A DNA stretch of 64,000 bases, from contig JANBPK010000730.1 of the NCBI GenBank assembly GCA_027579435.1, positions 330,509-394,508 of the forward strand, in the 5' to 3' direction. Under the pieces are notes generated by a model. The model was not told the DNA's origin, did no database searches, and saw nothing but the letters and a program-made list of their open reading frames with translations. This DNA comes from Candolleomyces eurysporus (lineage: Eukaryota > Basidiomycota > Agaricomycetes > Agaricales > Psathyrellaceae). Below, one piece after another: positions 9,800-21,232 of the stretch. Numbering within the stretch: position 1 is the stretch's first letter; each line of letters starts with the position of its first letter. The translations under genes and the position numbers were made by a program.

Positions 9800-10920
9800 T
9801 GAGTCAGGTTCTCCCATGGACGCTCATCCTAAACCATGAAATGCAACGCTAATACGGCTTTAGTTGGCTCGAAAGTGGTCCTAGCACCGTAGGTAGCATC
9901 TCAGATCTTATGTCCCAGTTCGGACGAAGCAACTACGAGACTTGATTCTGTTCCCGTCCAATACGCCCCGGAATTATGGCAAATGGATGATGGCCAGAGA
10001 TCGCCGCAAGAGAGCCTCCAGCCCTAGAAAATGAATTTGACATGCAACATGCGTATTGGTTCCCCTAGTACCGCCATAGTTCTGCCCTCAATTTTTGATT
10101 TGCCGAATTCATGACAGATAATCAAGGTTGAATGGCGAGTTGTTGAGGGAAAGTTGACACTGTTTGAATGCGTTCTCGAGGTGTCTAGTTGCCAAAAAAA
10201 ATCGACCGAGTCTAGCGGGGAAGGGGGGGGAGGGGAAGGGGGAAACACAAGAAGCTGGAAGAAATACAATGGTATGATGGAGCAGTCACAAAGGGATACA
10301 TGACAGAATATCACACTATCCTTGTTGTCCATTCCCAGAACACAGATTACCGAGGCATTTTGCCGAGGGTACTTAAGGGGGTCGCAAAAGGCCAAGACCG
10401 CGTTCCTCCTTGTAACCGGCACAGGGGACGGCACTGGGCCTGCCATCATCCTTGATGGAGCTCTGCAATCCACGTTGAAGATCATTCGCCTGTTGCCAGT
10501 CGCTTTGAATCATCGCTTTCCTCTCCGCTATCGCAACAGTGCCAGGAACTGTGAGCATGGGCCCAAGGGTGTATTCGGCTTTGACTGGTAAATGCTTAGG
10601 CTCAATGGGAGAAGGAATAATGCAAGCATAAGCTGATATGGAGGGGTAGGCAAGGGGACAGCACCTAGAAGAACCATGCAAAATGCCTCGGCCCTTGCCA
10701 TGCGCAGCATCGGCCACTTGCCACAGCTAATTATTTGTAGGTTCAGCAAGACAGAAATGATCCTGGTATCTGTGATCCTAAGAAGGCCCGATATTCAAAC
10801 AACTGAATGTGGACAGGGAACTGGTGCAACAGTGAAGATAATTTTTTTNGGAATGGGAGAGATTGTGTATAGTTAAGTGTTCACACAGAAAGGCCATCAT
10901 GGCCATTGATGTAAAGGATA
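9800..10920. other. Intergenic region between the tandem array and the left inverted arm
   Basis: No gene is supported. There is a poly-G/poly-C rich stretch near 10,210-10,245. A short segment at 10,676-10,722 matches, in diverged form, 11,497-11,540 (opposite strand) and 43,952-44,000. A minus-strand 153-codon frame (10,024-10,485) runs through the low-complexity part and has no recognisable domain. Confidence 0.6.
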
Positions 10921-11526
10921 TAAGAGAGCTGTTCCATTGGCATTGAGATTTAGGAGATGTGACATGATATGATAAATAGATAATACATCCAAAATGAAAA
11001 GGCACAGGAACAATAAACCAAAAAGTGGAAAAGAAAAGATAGAATTGAAAAGCGGACACAGACATTGAATCCCATTTAGTTTGACTCTAAATGCAAGAGG
11101 AAGTGTGAACTGTTCTGAGTCTGAAACCTGATTTATGAATAACTCAGAATGTTGTGGTAGGAGAGACTGTCAATGTTTGAGTGGGAGAAAGGTCACGCAC
11201 ATAGCAGGGTCCTGCAGATTGTGTGGTGGGTGTGGCAAGTGTGGTAATCATTCCATTACTTCTTCAACTTTGGTGCAGCATTAGCAGGAAGAAATGAAAG
11301 GCAGGGCAGGTGGTACACACATCTTGACTGGTTGAGAGATGGGTCCAAGATGGAATCACCAGCACATGGTTGTTGTTGGCTAACAAGCCTCAAACTTCTC
11401 TGGAAAATGGATTAGCTGGGTTGCAGAACATTCAAGTTCATAGGGAAGCAGACTTACAAGCTGTACAACAGATGAGCTGAATGGAAATAAACCTGTGTGA
11501 AGTGGCCGATGCTTTGCATGGCAAGT

Positions 11527-11652
11527 GCCGAGGCATTTTTGACTGGAACCAGCGGAAAACAGCGGCTGGAGTGATGGCTGCACATGCCAGAAGCACTGTC
11601 TTGGCACACATCAACCCCCCGTAGTACCAAAGTCAAAAATGCCTCGGAATTC
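11527..11652. repeat. Segment with 16-bp inverted ends interrupting the left minisatellite
   Basis: CCGAGGCATTTTTGAC near 11,528-11,543 and its reverse complement near 11,632-11,648 bound about 90 bp that is not minisatellite. It separates one isolated 61-bp unit (about 11,425-11,480) from the main array. It could be a small foldback insertion. The bounding motif also occurs in related form near 10,676 and 43,960. Confidence 0.45.
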
Positions 11653-12022
11653 AGGTTCATGAGGAAGCAGACTTACTCGCTATACAACAGATGAGCTGAA
11701 TGGAAAGAAATTCAAGTTTATGAGGAAGCAGACTTACAAGCTATATGGCAGATGAGCTGAANTGGCAAGAAATTCAGGTTCATGNAAGAAGCAGACTTAC
11801 TCGCTATACAACAGATGAGCTGAATGGCACGAAATTGAGGTTCATGAGGAAGCAGACTTACATACTATACAACAGATGAGCTGAATGGAAAGAAATTCAG
11901 ATTCATGAGGAAGCAGACTTACTTCCTATACAACAGATGAGCTGAATGGCAAGAAATTCAGGTTCATGAGGAAGCAGACTTGCATACTATACAACAGATG
12001 AGCTGAATGGCAAGAAATTATT
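11645..12022. repeat. 61-bp minisatellite, left array (six units plus one detached)
   Basis: About six units of 61 bp, read on the minus strand as GTAAGTCTGCTTCCTCATGA, a middle part, then TTGCCATTCAGCTCATCTG and TTGTATAG plus three variable bases. The three bases just before each GTAAGT differ from unit to unit (cga, ctt, cga, tat, gaa, tat) while the other 58 are nearly constant. One more unit (triplet ctt) lies at about 11,425-11,480. The right arm has a matching array at 60,296-60,660. Confidence 0.85.
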
Positions 12023-12410
12023 AAATTCAATCAAATTGACTTACCGTCTGTCATTTCAAGACGTTTGCAATCAACATGGTTAATATTGTGTTATCCACGG
12101 AACCACACAAATCGATCCGGATAAACGCAAGATGATTCAGCGAGATCCCGTATTCCGCAAGGTTGACGGATCAAGTGGTAAATCATGCACCGGTCGCTCA
12201 TCAGTCCCAATGGCATCCCGGAAAAGTCAACATTTGGCCCACCTCGACCTCGCTGGTTCTCAGATGACGGAAATGTATCATTTCTTGGTCCCCTTTGCCC
12301 GGGCTGCTATGTTCGTACACCGCCATGGAAGGTAGTGTAAACCGGGTTCGACATCGTCGACTGCAACTTCATACTCAGCACTTTCTCTACTCTAATCAAG
12401 ACGAAGTTTG

Positions 12411-13295
12411 TCAAGCTACGCACCAAACAAGCCACCCTTGGTCCAAATACGTCCCAAGTTCCGTTTTTCCACATTTCGGACAAGTTTTTACACGATTGTC
12501 GACCCCTTCCCGCTCTACCAGCATGCTCATAATCAGTGCCTCCCCTGTTGTAACCACAGACTCCCAATCCTGAGCCTCGACTAATGTTCCATTGCTTGAT
12601 TCTGCAATGCAATATCGCTTCTCGATGACACGCTCCTCGCCTACTTTTCCTCTGAAATGACCAACCAAGATGCGATGTAAGTCCTGGTTGTGCCCCGTCT
12701 GGGTCAGAAAAAATAGACGGAAATAATGGAAGATCTCGTCCCACCTCGTATCTGCGCACAATCGACAAAGGGAGGGTGAAGGTTTCGTCTAGCGCATCCG
12801 TGATTTTCAACGCGTTCGCGTCGCTGTAGCCCACAGTCTTGGGAAGCCTCCCATGAAACAGTCGATTCACTTCCATAGCGATCAGCAAGAGTTCATACGA
12901 GAGCAAGGGCCTACCTTGCGCAGCGGCGTATTGATGGATAACCAAGTTTCCTGCTACATTGTTGAATGTCGCTCTGTGGCCAATGGAGAAGTTGCTGCTA
13001 TTTGATAGCATCTGGGGGCCGTAAGGTTCAGGCTCTAACGGTGGTCGCAACCTTATCAACCAGTCTGTCGCCATGGACGAATGATTGGAGACTCACGCCC
13101 TTCGCCGGTAGGAGGACTGCCAATATCCTTGGCCCGATGCAGAAACTCTCGGCGCATCTTTGACACAGAGGCCTTGCCGGTAGGTGCGCTGTCAATGTCC
13201 CTGGCCCGACGCAGAAATCCTCGGCGCATCTCTGAGACCGTGCGCGAGCCCTTGCCCTTGCCCTTAGACGGATTACAAGTACGATCGGCCGGCAT
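12411..13295 (-). CDS. ULD-type ubiquitin-like domain protein, left copy (253 aa)
   Basis: Exons are 13,097-13,295, 12,745-13,034 and 12,411-12,683. Introns are GTGAGT..TTAG and GTGGGA..CAG, the second with a CTGAC branch point. The basic N-terminus (MPADRT, KGKGKG) is followed by two copies of a 22-residue segment (MRRGFLRRARDI and MRREFLHRAKDI); the right-arm copy has one. Then comes SNFSIGHRATFNNVAGN, the short motif common near the N-termini of mushroom STAND proteins. The ULD part starts ITDALDETFTLPLSIVRRYE, continues DLHRILVGHFRGKVGEERV, and ends CPKCGKTELGTY and GWLVW. Splicing intron 2 joins the frames exactly. Such proteins are widespread in Agaricomycetes, with role unproven. Confidence 0.82.
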
Positions 13296-13549
13296 GTCGA
13301 AACGATATTCGATGGTTGGGGGAGAGAAGAGAGACTTGGGGGNCAAAGTGTAAGCAAGAGCAGCTATCCCCGATGGAGGATGCGTGTCAGGCACGAGGCA
13401 GCCTGTAGGTGTTGGTGATATGCGCAGCCGTTCGATAGATCGAGGGGTTGAACACCGATCGGACGATTCGCACCACGGCAAGTCCCAGAAGTCTTGATAC
13501 GTTCACGAGGCCAAGAGTGACTGACTGAGCTATTTGTTTTATTCATTCA

Positions 13550-14715
13550 ATCGGATATTAATACATTGTAAAAGCTCCAACATGTCCAATCGAGAGCAAG
13601 GTGAAACGCCGGAGAGGTATTAAAACCTCGAGGCATGATGCCATTCCGCAGACATGAAGACATCCTTGTTGTCCTCGACGCACCCCCTGGGCCACATCTG
13701 GCGAGGTTTCCACGTGTTGTGTACTTTGGCGCCGACCAAGTGCTAACATGCCAGTGCACGGATGTAAAGCCTCCTCCGTAAAGTAGCAGAGCGCCGAGAT
13801 AGAGGCGACGTTAACGAGGTGACCAATGAAAGGGGGATGCCATATAGACGGGGTTGCTTCAAGTCGAAAGAATCGCCGGTGAGGAGGGCAAGATGAGGTG
13901 AGTCGAGCTTGATGACACGAGCAACCCAATTGATCAAGCACATCCGGGCAATCAAGAGGAAGAATATGAAGGGGAGAATTTCAGGTCAGGAAGCGCACGT
14001 CGGGACATACAGTGATGGATAACAGACCTTTATGCCACTCATGCCATGGTCCTGTTTGTGGATGGAACAAAGCGCTGCAGTGGCGACATATTCAACAACT
14101 CTGTTGCACTCGCAGTTTTCATCACTCCCCAAGATAACTAGTCCAAAGGAAGGGATGAGCGCGATAGCCTTCGTATACAGAGTCAGGGGAGAGCGGGGAG
14201 AAGACCAGATGGAGGTTGACTGTTGACCATCGTCGCATGGGGGAAGAGATGTAAAACGACAGCCTTGGCCTCTGCTGCGGTGTGCTCGTGTGGTCCCTTG
14301 ATCATAGCAACCGAACCGCCATATCCAGCAAGAGACGCCCGCACCCAACCGCACCGACTGTGCTTCCATCTGCAACCCACGAGGCCATGCACGCCTACGA
14401 CCCACGGCGAGAACAGTGCAAAATGCAATTGAAAGACGTACGAGGATGGTAAAACCCTAGCTACAGCATATTCAGTCAGATGCGGCTCACAACCCAGGGC
14501 TGGCTTTTGGTCGATGGATTGGTGTTGGGTGCAGCGACGCCCGCCACAACACCCGGTCTGTCGTCAGATCGAGTGATTTCGAAGAGGTCCAGGGAGTCAA
14601 GCAGAAAGAAAACGTGCGGAACGGCGCATCGAGTTGTTCTGAGGCGGCAGCGTAAGAAGAACGGAAAGGCTTGAGGGGTATTGTTTGCGCAGGTTTCCAA
14701 CCAAACCCGCCGGCA
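13550..14715 (-). other. Conserved block upstream of the left ULD gene; gene structure not resolved
   Basis: This stretch is conserved with 57,675-58,860 in the right arm. On the minus strand it includes short open segments such as VEDNKDVFMSAEWHHASRF (about 13,625-13,685), FTEEALHPCTG (about 13,745-13,780), GPHEHTAAEAKAVVLHLFPH (about 14,240-14,300) and VVEYVATAALCSIHKQDHGM (about 14,040-14,100). They lie in different frames, as expected for one or two genes with many short introns, but I could not assemble a model whose splice sites agree in both arms. No domain recognised. Confidence 0.5.
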
Positions 14716-15424
14716 GGTCTGCTAAAGTGTGCCACCCTCGTGCATCTACCGCTCTCCAACCTCCCACTAGTTTGTTCGTCAACGTCTCCGCTCCGTGCTC
14801 AAGCTCGAGCATTTGCCCGTTCCCAGACGCTCGGAACCGTAGATGACCACTGGTACCCCTCGGATCGGTGAACAGCCAGGTATCGACAACACGGTGAGTT
14901 CGTACTCGCTCCCCTTCAAACATTCTGAATCCATCTGTACATCGTGGTCTGCTATTTCACCTTGGTACGTGGTTGTTTCATCATGACACTCCGGAACGCT
15001 GTCGTACTGATTGTTCAGCCTACTTCTAGAGGTCCGAGTCCTGGTCCAGGGCGTCACCCTTTGCTTATGAGAACTCATAAACACAGCCTACACTAGCTAC
15101 CCTGCCGAGCATGTACTAGCGTGACTGAATGGGATACTGGCGCTCCGGTTGAGCGGCTTCTCTTTCCAGGTACGTCCGTTAGCGAAGAGGCGTCCACTGA
15201 ATACTGATTTCACGCCATCTTTCTAGACCTGATTCCTCATATCCCGACAAAGTCCAAGCTGCAACATCACCGTCTCCACGGAACTATCATTCTCGGGATG
15301 AACTCAGTGAGGAGGCTTATCCTCTCGTCGCTATTCCTGGCCCCGTCTGCTCCTTCACATACGACGCTCTCGAATCGCCATCCTGCCCTCGTTCCTCTCT
15401 CCAGGCGTCTTCACACCGATCACT

Positions 15425-15985
15425 CATAGCACCGCCATCCTTCACTGATCAACCAACTCCCACAATCTACCGCTCGGCTATTTCCAAAACCCCGTAAACG
15501 ACGGCTCCCTCCACACCCTCCGCTTCCAGCCCCATTCCTCCAAGAACGAGAACTGCTAGACTTGCCCATTGATTGCACTGCATGCATGGACGCAACTACA
15601 GGAGATATTCTTTCCAGAGGAGAGTCAAAAGAGTCGAAGTTAAGATTAGGATATAGACTTCGTACGCACGTCGTCTTTCCCTCTCCCTGGCGGTGCAAAA
15701 CTACACGTCCCATCGGGAGGCAATGTTGTCATGATGTTCAGCCCGAATCCGCTATCTTGGCCATTCGTGTAGTTTAGGTGAGTCCGCGTTCGCTCGCCCG
15801 CACCATCATTCCAACCTCAGCTGATCTCCCTTTCCAGCACTGCTGCAGCCGTACTCAGGATTAACCTCTAGACCACCACCTCTCTCGAACTCTCCCATCA
15901 ATCGACTGACGGGAGAGCACGTATGCTCGTTGTTGCCCCGTCTCACCTCTCGGAGATGTCCACCACGGTCCTCACCGTGACAGCT
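15425..15985 (+). pseudogene. 5' fragment of an acyl-CoA ligase gene (pseudogene)
   Basis: Clearly homologous to the start of the intact acyl-CoA ligase 5.8 kb downstream (21,270-21,800): the shared run GTAAACGACGGCTCC, then LKLGY-like and LPSPWR-like coding, the first intron, and the start of exon 2. It is broken. The exon 1 end that reads VMLFG in the intact gene has an in-frame TAG here (about 15,773), exon 2 carries further changes, and nothing matches after about 15,985. No A3, A5 or C-terminal ligase part is present. It looks like a truncated tandem duplicate that has decayed. Confidence 0.75.
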
Positions 15986-15989
15986 AATC

Positions 15990-17640
15990 TCGGAAGATTG
16001 GGTTACCCATGATCACAGCTAGAACGGGTGTAAACATATACTTCATAGGTACACTTCTAAATGTCGAGATAGGGCGCGATTACTAGAGACAATGCCCGAA
16101 GATATCGGGATTAATGCGAGTTATGGTTTCACTGAGCGGTTTCAGCATAGAGTTTGAAGGTCTGTCAAGCTGGTATGGATCGTTTGTTTCACTGAGCGAG
16201 AAGAAATTCACTGGTTCAGCGCTTATCGAAGCACACCCTGAGAGTAAACGGAAATAGCCTTTCCATGCACATATTTCATCGCGTTCAACAAGAGCTGCAT
16301 AGAAAGCTTGATACTCACTGCCGCTCGATCTACCGACCCACGCCCATGCATACGGATGCATACGATGGTCGAAGCTTAGATCGCCCTTCTGACATGTTTG
16401 GAATCTTCACCAATTTTCGAAATGTTTCTGCGTGGCAGCAACGCGGGTGCCTGTGGAGTTGAAATCCCTTCTATTCAATAGAATGGCCCATCCGGGCGGT
16501 CCTGGACACCTTTTCTTGCCTAGCACTGCATGTAATTGGATTTCATCCTGGTACTTGGTCAAAGAGAACTTCTAAGTAACATTGTATGTGAATTCAAAAT
16601 GGTGATGCCTGCGTACACTATCACAGACTACAACAGTCAAGGAAGGACAATGAGAAAGGCGATCATAGACATAGCCTTTAATTTGCTAGAGAACAAGAAA
16701 TATATGTAATGCTCTTAAGAACAATGAAATTGAAGGGAATTATCATTTTAAGATGTTTCCCTCTACCAAACTATCAAATGTTGGCAGAGTCAAGAGAAGA
16801 GATGAAACGCCTACAAGAACTAGATCAAACTAAAAACCACATATGACACTAACATAGGGCCATCTGTGGAAATCCAAAAGATGGAAATCCTGAAAAAAGA
16901 GAGCTCNAAAAATAATTGGAAGCATTGAGGAAGAAGGGACGGTAGATTTGTGATATAACAGGAGGATCCAAAGGCTCGATCAAGGAGATTAGATAAGATA
17001 AACAAATGATAACACAAATAATTCAGTACGGCCGAATCATATACTGATAATTCCGAAAAATGGAGCGTGTGCTCAAAAAGGAAATTGATGTAAAGGTTTG
17101 ATCGGAAACCTCTCCCCACCGACAAACCTGGACTTAGTGTCCAGGAACTTCTAACGCGACTCGGGAACTGATAGTGATCTTTTGTCCTCTTCCCATCTTC
17201 TTGAGTTCTCGAAGCGAGACGAGCGGCTGGCTGGGGAACCTGTGATTTGGCCGGAGACTCATGTTTTTATGAGTGGCTTCCTGAGCGGTAGAGCTCCTCA
17301 AGCGGCCAATTAGCCAACTGCAAACTGACAATGTGTGAAGAACAGGATATACAACACAAGCACTCGGGGTGTGGAATTCCTGAAGCGCCTAGTGCCCGCG
17401 GGAATAGTTAGCCTACAGTGTGCATTCAGAACTATGCGATCATCAGAGGTAAGAAGTCAATGATTGTTATCGGTGCGACATACATCTTGGATATTATACC
17501 TTCCCTTAAGCACCACCTGCACGCATAGACCATGTATAAGAACTGATATCGAATTCACCCATTCCGTTCCCCTTGCCGTTTATCTTCCCACTTCGCAAAC
17601 CCTTCCTTCTCTTTTCGCTCGGAGCTCCTTCGAGAAACGA
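15990..17640. other. Intergenic, AT-rich, no gene supported
   Basis: Between the ligase fragment and the membrane-protein gene I see only short frames with no domain. 16,560-17,100 is clearly more AT-rich than its flanks and includes an N at 16,906 next to an A run. 17,540-17,645 is pyrimidine-rich, as is usual just upstream of a fungal gene start. Confidence 0.6.
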
Positions 17641-17647
17641 GATAGCC

Positions 17648-18876
17648 ATGTCGATATCGGATGAGCAAATGAGACATGCCCTAGCAGCCATTCGCTCCAT
17701 CTATGGAATCACAATTGTCTCCTTCGTCGCTATCGGTGCGCGTTCTGAGTAAGTTATCAAAGTTACCTTGCTCACCATACACAATCACAGGAATTCAAGC
17801 GTTCATATGCGTGTATGGTCTTTCCTTGTTCTTGGATACACCCAAGGATCGCCGTAAAGGCCGTGCTCCGTATATTGCCATCAGCTGGGCGATCTTCATC
17901 ATGTTCTCGCTGGCGCAGACTGGAGACGCGTACCAGGTATTTGGCAGCTTTTACGGCGCGGCTGCCAATGACCCTTTGGACGTGTTGATGAAGAGAAGCG
18001 AAACTGATTATACTTGGTGGAGACTTGCGACCTCTACCCTCATCGACCTTGTGAATTGGATTACAGATGGGTTGCTGGTATGTATGCCCGTTGTACCCCC
18101 AGTAGCACTAATTAAGCACATCGATTCTTTTCTTACTCTGTACGTTAGGTATATAGATGCGCGATAATCTGGACGGAGAACCGATGGGTTTGCATCTTCC
18201 CTGCACTCACCTATCTTGCATCAATCGGTATGTCCACAAATTGAATTTTCCGACCCGTCGATACTCATACCAGTATTTTCAAAGGAATGTCTATTGTGAT
18301 GATGGTCGGGCTGTCAAGTCCTACTTCCCGAGTCGCACCATTCGTTGGCACCGCGATATCAGCCTGGGTATATCTCAGCGTCGCGGTTAATTTCCTTGCC
18401 ACCTCTCTCATCGCATTTCGTCTGCTCCGCTTGCGGAGGGAGCTGATACAGGTGCTACCAGCCCGGGATATGGGAGCATACCTTGGCGTTGTAGCAATCC
18501 TCGTGGAGAGCGCACTTCCATTGACGCTTTCCGGCATTGCTTTTGCAAGCGTGGTGGAACCTAAAACACCAGAAGCGCGTATTCCGAACGCTCTGTTTCT
18601 ATGCTTATGGTATTCATTGAACGTTAGTCTTTGACTCGGCACTCAGTATGAGATTGTACTCACGTTTATCTTTCATAGGCCATCTGTCCACAGCTGATTA
18701 TATTCCGAGTTACCGTTGGGCGCTCGTATCTACGTCATCCCGAGGTTCATACTCCGACTGGAGACGGAGATGAGCGTGTCTCGGCGAACATCGCATTCAC
18801 TCACGCAAGCCAAATTCAAACCATTGACAACGTGGTGTCAGCAAAGACAATCGAAGAAAAGAATTTGCATGCATGA
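17648..18876 (+). CDS. Multi-pass integral membrane protein (fungal 7-TM-like)
   Basis: Probable polytopic membrane protein of unknown role, of a type common in Agaricomycetes. Exon 1 (17,648-17,735) begins MSISDEQMRHALAAIRSIYG. Exon 2 (17,791-18,077) encodes FICVYGLSLFLDT, then ISWAIFIMFSLAQT and LIDLVNWITDGLL. Exon 3 starts at 18,149 with CAIIWTENRWVCIFPALTYL. A further exon encodes MSIVMMVGL, VGTAISAWVYLSVAVNFLAT and YLGVVAILVESALPL. The last exon encodes CPQLIIFRVTVGRSY and a hydrophilic tail ending NLHA. Introns are 50-70 nt with GT-AG ends and consistent phases. About seven hydrophobic segments are visible. There is no channel or receptor signature I can name. Confidence 0.8.
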
Positions 18877-18879
18877 GAC

Positions 18880-21230
18880 AAGTCTGCAGGCATTAGTATA
18901 CCCTAAACAAAGGAATCTGTTTGACTGACCTCAAGCCAGAGCTCAAATCGACATGCGCACCGTGACTGTACTGAGTGATTGCTCCGAGAGCTTTTTATGA
19001 GTCCGATCCAATCTGTACAAGTTTATTAGAATAAACATCATAGTAAACATCAGCCGTCGGACAGCGCCTCCCTCAATATCTCAGACTCTGACTCGGACAT
19101 CCTTTGGTAATCGACCGGAGTATACAATCGTCCCAAAACAGAGGGGTCTTCAACGGACGGCGACAGTGAGGATCATTAGTCGCCGGAAGATCGCCCTTCA
19201 GTTTACAAGAATTCATGCCGCACTCCGCAGAGGAGCGAGGCAATTGCTTAGGATCTATGGTAAATCCTGCCAACCGCCTTGACCCTACAGTCTCTTTTAT
19301 CTCCTTGACCGCTTTTAAGTATAGCTGTGATGAAAAGCAGAACATCCATAAGCCCTCCTCCATACTTAGTGACGAATCATAATGCATGGAATACATCAAT
19401 GAATTTCAAAGATGACGAAAGAGGCGGTGGGAGCAGAGAGGTAGGTAGTTTGAAATATTCACCAAAACCAGTGTGAATGACAAACTTAAGCCTCGCATCT
19501 TTGGAAAGGCCATCCAAACTCCCGGTGAAAGTCAGAGGGCTAGGTGTGGACTCGCGACTCTTGAAGGACAACGCGAAGCTATGTGATGCTTAGATACTCT
19601 TGTTCTAGTATCGCCCCTTGGCGGATGTGGAATTTGAATTGGAGGTTGAGATTGAAGAGCTTAGACTAAGGAGCATTGACGAGACTACCTTGAAGAGGGA
19701 CGCTTATCGGGCCACGATCCTTTGTAGAATGGACATTTAGATGTTGCAGAGGCTTCAAATATTTTTAGGGAGGCGATGCGGGGACGGACCAAGATACGAC
19801 TCACGGGTATATTCGTTCCATCACGAAAATGGTGGACAGGGACCCCGAGCTCTCGTTTCCGATCGCGTCTGAAGTCATGCTGAAACGCGCAAGAGGCATG
19901 GAAGCTTCAATAAATGATGTCAATACGCAGTGACCATAATATTTTTAGCACGATGTGAAGATGGGCGAGGCTTTCAACGCCTGTAAAATCGGACCAGGAG
20001 CGAAAGGGATGAGAGGACGAGATTGGAACAGTTTGAGGAATTATAAAAATAATGGTGGGATTACGCGAGAGAAATATTTCTGTTGCACCAATATTTCAGG
20101 AAAGTGAGGCCAAGCTTTGCGCTTGCGGATTTCTGACACACGCCTCATGGTAGCTTCAGTCCTATCCAGTGTGCTCTCCACTGATAGTCGATCATGGCTT
20201 GAGGTTAACCCACTCAGCCCAAAAGGAGCGATGGTTTCTCCAGAAGGCATGCACAACGGTCAAGGATCTATAGGGAAGAAAGTTGTAAGAAACCATCAGA
20301 TACCGAGGGATCCTCGAGAACAGCGGAGGGAAAAGAAAGGAGGGAACAAATGCCCACTCCTCTCGCTGATGTGAGCGTGGGTAGAAAATCAAGGCGGCAC
20401 GCGCCCAAGTGCTCTTTTGGTCCTCGGTCCTCTCCGCCATGTCACCCGTCTGCTGTACGCGTTCAACGGTCACCACCTTCACATGAATTTCAGAAATCAA
20501 CCCAGTCGGTGGATAGCATGATCAATTTCTCCATCCGGACCAGTGGAAGCCGTGCCCAGTGCTGAATGTGCGTTCTGCCCCCTGAAGAATTCGTGATCTC
20601 TGAGCCTGAACGATCACCTTCGAGTTTACCCAGGAAAATCGCTGAAATGGGTAGTTGTAAAAACAAGGGCTCAGATGTACCTGATACCCTCCGACCTTGC
20701 CGGATATGACGGAGCGTATCTCTAAAATTCCAGCGTTGATGTATGTGGTCTTCTCGATTTCTGCTAGGACCCATCCTGACTTCACACCTTTGAATCTTCA
20801 TTCAGGACACTATTTACGCTTTCTAAACCTTCCAACCGCATCCGGGGATTGCATTAGCCAGCTTCGGCGCGGAGTATGGGTTATTGAGTGGGTGCTGATC
20901 GGACCGACAGACTGAGGCTGAGAGGTATCTCCGAACAGGTGCGTCAGCCAGTGACTACATGCATGGATTGATGTGAAGCCATCCATTCAGACCATTTTCC
21001 ACCCTCCCGAACAAATCGAGCAGCGAAGCCAACGGACTACCATATCCCCACGGAAATGGCCCAGGAGGAAACAATTGACGAGATTTCGTCTCTCATTGTA
21101 TTTCTTGCCCGATAGCTACCCTCAACTGAGCTACCCCGCCCCCACCGACCACGGTTCTCCTCCATATATAACGGTACCCGCTTTCCATATCCTTATTCAC
21201 CTCTCCCAGTGCGTTCAATTCACCGATTAA
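18880..21230. other. Intergenic region with possible decayed coding pieces
   Basis: Short minus-strand open segments lie at 19,073-19,570 (for example LYLKAVKEIKETVGSRRL and LKFVIHTGFGEYFKLP) and 20,190-20,800 (for example IHVKVVTVERVQQTG), and a plus-strand one at about 19,620-19,740 (VEFELEVEIEELRLRSIDE). They look protein-like in composition but none extends into a supported gene and no domain is recognised. They may be remnants. Confidence 0.4.
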
Positions 21231-21232
21231 GC

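Larger units (their letters stand above)
7558..9800. repeat. Tandem repeat unit 4 (right edge of the array)
   Basis: Fourth copy. It carries tiny-protein copy 4 (7,680-7,996) and the most complete family B block (about 8,290-9,780). The distal block seen in units 1-3 is not found. From about 9,800 to 10,020 the sequence no longer matches the other units. Confidence 0.7.
10920..14715. repeat. Left arm of the large inverted repeat
   Basis: Reverse-complement similarity to 57,675-61,580 runs through this arm: the AT-rich edge (about 10,970-11,060 against about 61,480-61,530), the minisatellite, the ULD gene, and blocks at 13,550-13,960, 13,990-14,440 and 14,480-14,710. Homology fades at about 14,715. 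Edges are by eye. Confidence 0.85.

Noticed and set aside
10024..10485. 153-codon minus-strand open frame
   Set aside because: It runs through a low-complexity G/C tract, has no domain, and its continuity comes from composition.
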